DNA of 64,000 nucleotides from Gigaspora margarita. Lineage: Eukaryota; Glomeromycota; Glomeromycetes; Diversisporales; Gigasporaceae. The notes beneath the pieces are model-generated. The model was not told the DNA's origin, searched no databases, and saw nothing but the letters and a program-made list of their open reading frames with translations. Shown one piece after another: positions 56,033-64,000 of the stretch. The position numbers and the translations under genes are program-made. How positions within the stretch are numbered: the stretch's first letter is position 1; each line of letters begins with the position of its first letter. The stretch lies in the NCBI GenBank assembly GCA_009809945.1, contig WTPW01000027.1, positions 813,484 through 877,483 on the forward strand, given 5' to 3'.

Positions 56033-56400
56033 TGATTAACTATATTTGGAGTTGATCTGCTAATAATTTTTTCTTATCTTGACACGTATACGATTTGTTT
56101 ACTTATTTGGCCTGTTTGTTTATTTGTTTACCAATTAATTGTTTACAGACGTGTTTGTTGTGGCTGATCTACACTACAGGGTATTGCTGAATTCCCAAAA
56201 ATTTTCAAAAAAACCGTGACAAAAGTTTTTAAAGAAATTTTTCTTGATTTCTTGGTCAATTTCTTGCTCTAGGCTGTTTTTATTCTAGCAAACTCGTATT
56301 GAAATTTAGATTGCTAACTTTTTTAGTTAGACTTGCTTGTTTGTTTATTAACAAGGTTATCCTGTATCTTCACTTTTTACTCCTGTTCGGGTGTGGTCGT

Positions 56401-57059
56401 GAGGATCAGCAGAAAGAGTTTTTTAATCAATATATATCTAATATATATATTAATCGATATATATGATATAATATCAATTAATAATATTATATTCACATAA
56501 TCATACTTTTTGCAAATTTTTAAACATTTTACAGGTATTTGCAAATTTTTGCAAGTTTTCGCAATTTAATATAAAATTTATTTATTTACTATTATTATAT
56601 ATTATTTTAAATTAAATATACATTTTTAATTACAATATATATATATCACACCTGTAGTTATTAATACTAGTAAATACAAATGATAATATGCAAAATTTTT
56701 TTGATATTAGGTTTGGATTAGAGTTCATGTTAAGGTTTGGATTAGAAGTTTGTTTATACCAAAATTTTGCAAGAATTTTTTTTTGTTAGAACATGAAGAT
56801 AGGTTTGTTAAGCAGAATTTTTCAATATATATGATTTTTGAAAAAATCTCATTTTTTCAAAAAATTCAGATTATACCTGATTTTTACATTACACAAATTT
56901 ATAATTTTTGATTATCAAAACACATGTGGTGTTGAACACCACTGGTGTGCTTTATTAACGTCTTTTAATTAATATTATATATTTTATTATATTATTATAA
57001 AAAAAAACAACAAAAAAAAATAAAGCCAAAAAAAATGAAACCAAAAAAAAATAACAAAA
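56401..57059. other. AT-rich stretch with dispersed repeat
   Basis: Contains (AT)-rich simple sequence and a copy of the dispersed repeat at about 56700-56910 (CAAAATTTTGCAAGAATTTT, TTTTTGTTAGAACA, ATTATACCTGATTTTT). No gene is supported. Confidence 0.5.
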
Positions 57060-58110
57060 CAAAACAAAAATAAAAAATAGTAATATTTTAAACTACTTTG
57101 GCACTTTGTCACATCTAATTTCATAAAAATACTAGCCCAATACACTTATTTTCCTCATTTTGCAGTTAGCGATTATTTCTTTTTTTTGTTATTCACTTAT
57201 ATTTGCTACTTCTTGCAAAGTGCTAGAGCAGTTAGAGTTGGTATTCTTGTAAAGTGCTAGAAAAGTCAGATTATTTTCTTGTAAGTTCCAAAGAAAGTCA
57301 GGAATAAATAAAATAAAATAAAATTAAAAAATAAGCAAAAAAAAAAGAAAAACAGACAAAAAACAAAAATGTAAGAAAACTAAATAATAAAATAAATGAA
57401 GTTCCAAATTTCCATTTTTCTGAAGTAAGAGTTTGTGTTCTTGCAATTTAGAAATCGTTAATAGTTTTTGCAAAGTGCTAGAATAAATAAAAAAAAATAA
57501 AAATTAAAAAAATAAGTAAAAAAAAAAACAAACAAAAAAAAATGGAATGTAAGCAAACTAAATAAAAAATAAAACCCAAATCACTATTTCTCTGAAGTAG
57601 AGTTCATGATAGAAATTGCCAAAATCAAGTTGTATATATTCTTGCAAAGTGCCAGAAAAGTCTGGGTTTGCTTGCAAATGGCAAAAAGTCTAGGTTATTT
57701 TTTCTCACAAAGTGCCAGAATAAATAAATTAATAAAAAAAATAAAATAAAACAAAAACAAAAATAAAAAGAACAAAAACATCAAACAAAAAAAAAGTGAA
57801 GCACTAACTGATTCTTTATTTATCTAAAGAAGTGTTTTTTGAAATTTAGAAATTGCTTAGTGAAATCAATTTTGTGTTCTTGCAAAGTGTAAAAGCTGAG
57901 TTGGCTTGTACAAAGTTTTGAAAAGTTATTGGAATTTTTGCAAAGTGCCAAAAGTTAGAGTTGGTGTTTTTTGTAGAAATAAAATAAAAAAAAATAAAAA
58001 ATAATAAATAAAAAAAATTGAAAAAACAAAATGAAACTAAAAAAATGAAACAAAACCAAAAAAAACATAACAAAAACAAAAAAACAATGTAAATTTGATA
58101 GAAGTTTTAA
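57060..58110 (+). repeat. Degenerate tandem repeat with about four units
   Basis: Units of about 200-240 bp each combine a (T)TGCAAAGTGCTAGAA-type block with an A-rich block (AAATAAAATAAAA, AACAAAAA) and an AGTTCCAAATTTCC-like part. Lengths vary, so boundaries are soft. The minus-strand open frame at 57846-58079 is a by-product of the A tracts. Confidence 0.7.
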
Positions 58111-58456
58111 ATTATAAACAAAAAAAATAAACAAAGATCTAATCTGATCTTGTACTACAATTATTGAAACATTTTAAAATATTTCAAAAATATTAGTCAA
58201 ACATGCCTTTGGTATAATCTAGGCTACAAATCTACTGATCCAGCTTGGTTTTCCAGTTCTAAAATATTTTGAAAGAATTCAAAATATTTCAAAAATATTA
58301 GACCTAAAATATTTTGAAATATATTTACTTATCTTGCACAAGGTCTTTCAAAATATTTCGCACATATAAATTTTCTGATAGATCATAACACATAAAGTTA
58401 AATAGTAGTCACAAAAAAATGTTTAGACTATGTGATCATTAAAGATCTGTTAATTG
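58111..58456. other. Short stretch with AAAATATTT motifs
   Basis: Several copies of TTCAAAATATTTCAAAAATA and its inverse occur between 58170 and 58350. No gene is seen. Confidence 0.4.
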
Positions 58457-59409
58457 TTAGGGGAGCACTATTTATCATCTGATTTTTAGGTAGGGGGTCT
58501 GAAAATTATCAGGTTCTAATAGCATATAACTTTTGATTGGCTAAAATTTTTTAAAAATTTAAAAAATTTTTAAAATTAATATTAAATAAAATTTGAACCA
58601 GTGATCCATTTTGGATAATTTTACTACCAAAATGTTTGTCTCAATGAGACGATTCCAACAAGTTTAAAATTGTCAAAATCCAATTACTGGATTCCAAGAT
58701 CATTATAGATTTGTATTGCTTTAATTATATTAGTTTTGTAAATATTCAAATTTATTATTAAAGATTTTATAAACTTTAACATTGAATAATTTATAAGCCA
58801 GTTATCCATTTTAGATGATTTTACTACCAAAATGCTCATCTCAGTGAGACAATTCTAATAAATCTAAAATTATTAAATTCGATTATGGGATATCAAGACC
58901 ATTATAAATTTGTGTTATTTTAATATAAATATATTAAATTAATTAAAAATAACACAAATCTATAATAGTCTTGGGATTCTGTAATCAGAATTTAACAATT
59001 TTAGGTTTTTAAAATCATCTTACTGAGAAGAACATTTTGATAGTAAAATCATCCAAAACAGATTACTGGTTCACAAGTTATTCAATGTTAAAGTTTATAA
59101 GACCTTTAATAATAATTTGTAATATACTGTATAAAAACTAATATAATTAAAGCTATAATGATCTTGGGATCAAGAGATTGGATTTTGACAATTTTAGGCT
59201 CGTTGGAATCATCTCATTAAGACAAATATTTTGGTAGTAAAATCATCCAAAACGGATCACTGGTTCAAATTTTATTTAATATTAAATTTTAAAATTTTTT
59301 AAATTTTCAAAATATTTTAGCCAATCAAATTGCAGTATTTATGATCAGGTAGGGGAAGGGGATAGCCTCTTAGTAGCAAAATATCAGCTAATAAATGGCC
59401 CTCCCCTTA
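58457..59409. mobile_element. 947-bp long-arm foldback with TTA flanks
   Basis: The halves 58460-58930 and 58935-59406 are extended inverted copies of each other. Examples are TTTGAACCAGTGATCC against GGATCACTGGTTCAAA, and the TTTTACTACCAAAATG blocks. The ends are GGGGAG and CTCCCC with TTA on both sides, a 3-bp duplication that would fit PIF/Harbinger elements. Nearly the whole element can fold into one hairpin. No protein is encoded. Confidence 0.78.
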
Positions 59410-60679
59410 TATATTGATCCAAATAATTACAATTATAATTGATTTATAGATATATAATGATTTATATTGAAAATGATATATATCAATTATAGATATATAT
59501 TGATTTTTAACCAATTAATCAATATATAACTTTTTTTTTAATTGGTATAAAATAATTAACTGTTTATATATCAATCAATATCTGTTTAAAAAATTTTCTG
59601 ATGTGTGACTTATATATTAGAGTTTGGCAAATTGTTAGACATATATACATATATATATATAGTATATATGTAATTCAAAGTGATACAAAGTAATTGAATT
59701 TGATAATATAGTATATATCAGTTAAATCTAGTAGTATTTGTGCTGAGTTAGTGTATATAGAGTTTATGAGTTTGTGCATGTAGAGTTTATTTATACATAT
59801 AATTATAGATGGGTGAAATTACTCTTCTTATAAGAAGATTTTGTTAAAATTGTTGAAATTATTTGATAGTGAAATTGATAAACTTAGTTTTTCAATATTA
59901 AAAATATACCAAAAATTAACTAAATCAAATACAATAAATGTTTTAGGTTTAATTTATAGACATATTAAAAATGTTAAAATTATTGTTGAAATTATTGTTG
60001 AAATTAAAAAAATTGAAAATGAATTTCATCTCCAATTATACATATATTATATACAATAGTGATAGTAAAATATATAAAATGAAAAAAAAGAATTAGTAAG
60101 TCATAGGTTTCTTTTTTCCAATAAAATATAAAATTAATGCATACTTAGTTAGCATAGGTTAAGTAGAGCATTGTAATTAAAAGGTATTATAAATATCAAT
60201 TTCAACTATTATAATTAATTCCAAAAATACTTCAAGATTTAATAACAAAAGCAAAAGCTACATTATGATAAAAAAGCCAAAATTAATTATAGATATTGAG
60301 TATTGAAAAGCTTTTATTTAGCATAAGTCTGAACATGTTTTATATGTTATGGTTAATTTTATCAGTTTAATATTTTAAATAAAGTGCAATTATAGAAAGA
60401 GTGCTAGTTAACAATAAACAGAACAAAGTAGCAAAACAAATAGTAAGAATTTATTCAAGAATTAATAATTGATATTGGGTTAAAATAATACACTGCATAA
60501 TTAGTTATAATTTTTTAGTTCTAAATAAATGTAAATTAGTAAAAAATAGTAGGCATATAAAATAATTTTATATAAGGTTTTTGATATGTAGTAATAAAGG
60601 ATTATAGTGCATATGCATAGTATTGTAATCAAATTTTAATTGGCTAGTTAATAAATTTTTATGGATTGAATCTGGAAAT
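59410..60679. other. AT-rich stretch, no convincing gene
   Basis: (AT)-rich repeats dominate 59410-59700. The open frame at 59841-60059 is low-complexity Ile/Lys/Leu sequence and is not supported as a gene, though it could be a fragment of the decayed gene that follows. Confidence 0.4.
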
Positions 60680-61370
60680 TGCCAATTCAAATTATAAATA
60701 AAAATAGGATCAAAGCTCTATTATTGGCTAACAAATTTATTTCAAAATGCTTGGTTTATAGCTTTCTTATTACATGCTACAATAACTGAAATTAATCCTT
60801 AGCCTGAATAGATTTCTTTTATATCTGATAATAGGCTCTATAATTATAATACAGATCTAGTGATGATTATAGAACAATAAAAAGAATAGTGCAATATTCA
60901 TATTAGAAAATAGACTTTTCTCAAATCTAGAGAAGCTAAAACAGCTATTGATTCATATCATACACAGATTTATCTATTAATTTTTTATTTTATTTTTTTA
61001 TTCTCTTTATTCTATTTTATTCAATTATATTTTTTTTGAATAATTCTAGATTTCACATGCAATCAGTTATCATATTCATTTAGGATTTGATATTACACAA
61101 GGATCAGATATTAAAATAGTAATTAAAGAAATTTGTAAAACATTAGTGGCCCATTTAGAACCAGAATGCACTAAAGATAAGACAAGTATATAAGATTAAA
61201 AGTATTGGATAAATTGATTTTTATTAATTTCAGATAAAAAACAAATTAATGCTTTATTATATAACTCCAACTGGTTCTTATAGAAGTAGCTATGTAATAG
61301 TGATTATATGAGATATATTAAAGTATGTGCAATATCTAATATTGGTAAATGAAACAATTTTTTACTAACA
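60680..61370 (+). pseudogene. Decayed spliced gene, unknown family
   Basis: Coding-like fragments follow each other: YWLTNLFQNAWFIAFLLHAT (about 60720-60780), ISDNRLYNYNTDLVMIIEQ (about 60816-60880), REAKTAIDSYHTQ (about 60931-60969), then ISHAISYHIHLGFDITQGSD and EICKTLVAHLEPECTKDKT (61050-61185). A GT-AG intron at 61186-61233 would join the last part in frame to NKKQINALLYNSNWF. Stops follow. No known domain is recognised. Confidence 0.45.
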
Positions 61371-61514
61371 AAATTAGAAAAATTGAAAAAAATAGTAATA
61401 TAAAAGCTAAATTTTCAAATAACTTAGCATTTGAATTCCAAATCTTTATAGTATATAAATCAGATAATATTACTATTCTAATTCTATTCCTAAATCACTC
61501 ACAACCAAGTTATA

Positions 61515-61630
61515 TCAGTTGACCTATTTACAACTAGAGGATTTAACTAGAAATGGCCAAGTGTTCTTCACAACCAGAATATATCCAGAAGACCTATTTA
61601 CAACTAGAGGGTTTAACCAGAACTGTTCTA
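61515..61630 (+). repeat. 71-bp tandem duplication
   Basis: GACCTATTTACAACTAGAGG followed by (A/G)TTTAAC(T/C)AGAA occurs at 61519 and again at 61590. Shorter AACCAGAAT-type motifs continue to about 61690. Confidence 0.65.
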
Positions 61631-61809
61631 ATTTCTTCAACCAGAATTTTGCTAGAAGTATCCAACCTGTATTCAACCAGATTTCTACTAGAAATATTTA
61701 TAACTTCTTTAAGAACCTTCTGGTATATGTTTTTTTTGATATGGCTGTGCTGCCAATTATGGTCATAGCATCCTAGTTTAGTGCATCCATCTCATGACTC
61801 ATATAGTTA

Positions 61810-61914
61810 TTAATTTTGTACTCTAGTAGAGCTTGAACTAGCAACCTTACAACTAGAACGGTTAATGGCCTGGGAGTGCAACCACTATGCTATCGACCTA
61901 TAGGTCATATTTAA
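61810..61914 (-). mobile_element. tRNA-like (SINE head) sequence
   Basis: On the minus strand GGTCGATAGCATAGTGGTTG resembles the A-box region of the SINE at 29979, and GGTTGCTAGTTCAAGCTC resembles a B box. The spacing between them is tRNA-like, with an extra arm. The 3' body differs from the other SINEs. It could be a different SINE family or a tRNA pseudogene. Confidence 0.6.
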
Positions 61915-61919
61915 CAATT

Positions 61920-62310
61920 TTAAAAAGGTTGCTTATTTTATTTTTTTAGTATTTTGATCTCAAAATGTAGAGGTTGCTTATATTCAGGGGTTGCTTATAT
62001 TTAGGACTTTACAGTATTTTAAACAGTGAATATTAACATTAGTATAAAGTTAGAAATAGCTTTTATAGTAATTTTTTGTTAGTAAAATATTACATTTTTA
62101 AAAAGAACTTTAAAATATATAAATAAATTACTCAAGTAATTGATTACATCAACCAATTAAACAAATGTCCTTCTATGAGTTTTTATGTGGATTTTTTCAA
62201 TTTATAGTAATTTTTTGCAGATTTTTGGTTTTTTTGCATATCTTTCTATTTATAGTAATTTTATAATAAACCTAACCTATTTATATAAATTTCAGGATCC
62301 TATTGTAACT
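61920..62310. other. AT-rich stretch, no gene seen
   Basis: Contains direct repeats of GGTTGCTTATATT(C/T)AGG near 61970-62010 and nothing else that can be supported. Confidence 0.4.
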
Positions 62311-62520
62311 AGTAGGGCTCTGATGAACCCAAACTGAGACTGGACTTTAGGCAAGTCCGAGTCTGGTTCAAAATTCGAACCGGACTCAAACTCAAACTAT
62401 TTTATAACTCAGTTCAGTCCGAGTCTGAATATCAAACTTTGGCGTGTTTCAAGTCCAGTTTAAGTCTGGTCCAAAAGTTTGAGTTCAGTCCAAAAGTCCA
62501 AAACCCAATCTAGTGCTTGT
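62311..62520 (+). mobile_element. One-ended hAT-like fragment
   Basis: Begins TAGGGCTCTGATGAACCC and is filled with AAGTCC(G/A)GTCTGG-type motifs in both orientations, as in subterminal zones of the hAT-like elements in this window. No opposite end is found downstream. ATATTCATAATATTTATGA repeats follow (62520-62625). Confidence 0.45.
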
Positions 62521-62811
62521 ATTCGAATATACTATATTTATGAATATATTCGAATATATAAATATTCATAATATTTATGAATATTTATAATATTTATGAA
62601 TATTCATAATATTTATGAATATTCATTTTTTTTTTTTTTGGTATTAAGGTGAAATTCTGCTTTTATCTTTAATAATTTAACCAGCTGTTTCTGTGAAGAT
62701 AGCTGTACTTTATACAAATTATTTGAATAAAATTTAATAAACTATATGCAAGAATTGAAGCTCAGACTATTTTATTTGTGACCTAAACCTACTAGAGTAG
62801 TCAAGACTCAC

Positions 62812-64000
62812 CTAGATTTGTATAGTTAAAATATAATTAGTAGAAGTGCTAAATTTGGCTTTAAAAGTAGACCATATATCTATTTTTCTAATTGCTTGTC
62901 CAATAGGTGAACATGTACTAAAAGAAGTGTATAATTCATCTGGTTGACTACAAATACAGCTATAGATATAGTTTTTGTATTTATAAGGTTTAGAGTGATG
63001 GTTATTAGTTTGTCTATTGTTAGTATAAGGATTGTGAGTAGGTATATTTTGATTTTTTTCTCCAAGTAGAAAAATTGCAACAGTAGGGTATCCAGATTTG
63101 ATTGTAGATTTGTTCATTAATATCTAGTAAGATTTGGATAATAGTAGTAGATGCAATTTTATAAGAAATATTGAAGCTTTGAATAGATTGGATTATAGGT
63201 ATTGGTATAAGTCCTTTAGTATTGTTTCTATATAATATAGATCAGATGAAGGTTAAAAAGTACTAAAGGCTTGATAGTTAGCAAGCCTCTGTTCTAATTC
63301 TTGTAGTTCAAGATTTGATAGTTCAAGTTTGGACTTTTGTAGTATATTATGGATAGTATTTTGAATAATATTGTNTATTAGANNNNGATTATTGCAGGTA
63401 AGCCAGTNAAANTNGGAATNAGGTTGATTANACTGAAAGCAGTTAGGGTTGGTGTAAAGGTATGGAAAGATTTTGTGGTAGTGGAAATATAATGGTAGTT
63501 TATTAAGAAGCATTTTACATTTAAAGGCTTTTAGATAGTTAAGTCTGAAATTAGTAATATTGTATGTAGGTTTTGGTTATAATTAAAGTATTTTCATGTA
63601 GAATTCCAGTCAATTAAATGAGTAAAGCCTGACCATTCACTATTGCGTTTTTGTGAAGACCACATAGCAATAATATGGGCTTTACAAATATNCTTAACAA
63701 GATATCTAGTTGGATGTTCTATAGGGAAGTNATTCCACTGCAATATATGGTGTTGGTTATAGGTGTTATTATAATTGAGCTGTAGAATTGATAATGAAGT
63801 ATAGTGGTTTTTGGCTAGTGAATCTGCTATATTGTTAAATGAGTTATCAGAATGTGCTTGAACTTTAGTAAAATTAAGTTGAATATTAAGGGATTTGACT
63901 ATATTAAGAAGGGTTTGCCATATAGGCCAGTAGTTGAATTTGAATTGTTTTGTAGATGCATAGTTTAGAGTAATTAAAGTTTGATATTTGGAGATAATTG
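62812..64000 (-). pseudogene. RNase H and C-terminal end of a LINE (partial)
   Basis: Minus-strand translation from the right edge gives LNYASTKQFKFNYWPIWQTL, then FTKVQAHSDNSFNNIADSLA. The latter is the conserved K(V/I)xAHSxxxxNxxAD signature of RNase HI, as found after the reverse transcriptase in fungal LINEs. Further on is a Cys/His-containing segment (NPNCFQ, HWLTC type, partly masked by N at 63375-63419) and a QIWIPYC motif near 63090. Frame breaks occur near 63590 and 63250. The reverse transcriptase would lie beyond the window. It is distinct from the LINE at 52908-56400. Confidence 0.7.

Larger units (their letters stand above)
52908..56400 (-). mobile_element. LINE relic lacking reverse transcriptase
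   Basis: On the minus strand, 5' to 3', there are ORF1-like frames (56032 down to about 54481), an AP-type endonuclease (54415 to 53323), a GC-richer 3' part (about 53300-52990) and an AATAAA-like signal (about 52938). An A tract at 52908-52916 runs into (AT)n. No reverse transcriptase is found between the endonuclease and the 3' end, so the element is internally deleted or is a shortened derivative. The 5' boundary is approximate. No clear target duplication can be defined because both ends lie in (AT)n. Confidence 0.7.

Noticed and set aside
59841..60059. 72-codon Ile/Lys-rich open frame
   Set aside because: Low-complexity composition expected from AT-rich DNA; no homologous copy or splice context supports it.

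Overview
The window looks like a stretch of the very AT-rich, repeat-dominated nuclear genome of an arbuscular mycorrhizal fungus (Glomeromycotina, most like Rhizophagus). This is inferred from four things: GT-AG introns of 45-75 bp; TKL-type protein kinases with an HRDLHSGN catalytic loop; Sel1-repeat proteins in tandem families; and dense layers of small DNA transposons, SINEs and LINE fragments. There are few intact genes. One or a few isolated N bases inside repeats suggest a consensus assembly of polymorphic or paralogous copies.

Layout. 1-14 kb holds no convincing host gene. It contains a foldback Mutator-like element with a perfect 9-bp target duplication (1188-1773). It also contains a direct segmental duplication (3057-6058 and 10198-14050) whose junction is occupied exactly by a hAT-like element (6059-10197), itself split by a non-autonomous LTR retrotransposon (7189-10015). 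The second duplicate carries a 1.06-kb hAT-like insertion with an 8-bp target duplication. 14806-15363 is an intact small gene with the motif pattern of an Mrr-type PD-(D/E)XK nuclease.

17-39 kb is the core of the window: a head-to-tail array of Sel1-repeat/kinase units. Read naively it looks like separate Sel1 genes and kinase genes. Conserved splice sites instead join each Sel1 exon, through a 20-nt micro-exon, in frame to the kinase exon 160 bp downstream, so each unit is one four-exon gene for a Sel1-kinase fusion (611 aa in the intact copy, 21242-23286). The next unit is split by a 6.6-kb Helitron-like insertion (26090-32712) in intron 2: the Sel1 half lies at 24955-26037 and the kinase half at 32732-34066. 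The last unit (36534-38843) has a frameshifted Sel1 part with a MITE insertion and a kinase part that still reads through. Two older relics lie upstream (17250-18362 kinase, 19768-20020 Sel1). The units share about 1.1 kb of 5' flank with a CACGTG core and carry different MITEs, so the paralogues act as each other's empty sites.

39-64 kb is repeat territory. It includes a tRNA-derived SINE with a 17-bp target duplication, several hAT-like elements with 8-bp duplications, TA-flanked MITEs, large foldbacks, minisatellites and two decayed spliced genes of unknown function. It also holds a minus-strand LINE relic that keeps ORF1-like and endonuclease parts but shows no reverse transcriptase (52908-56400), and the RNase H/C-terminal end of another minus-strand LINE running off the right edge (62812-64000). 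The single best candidate for a new system is the family of tandem Sel1-kinase fusions, which vary in repeat number and are being broken by transposons.
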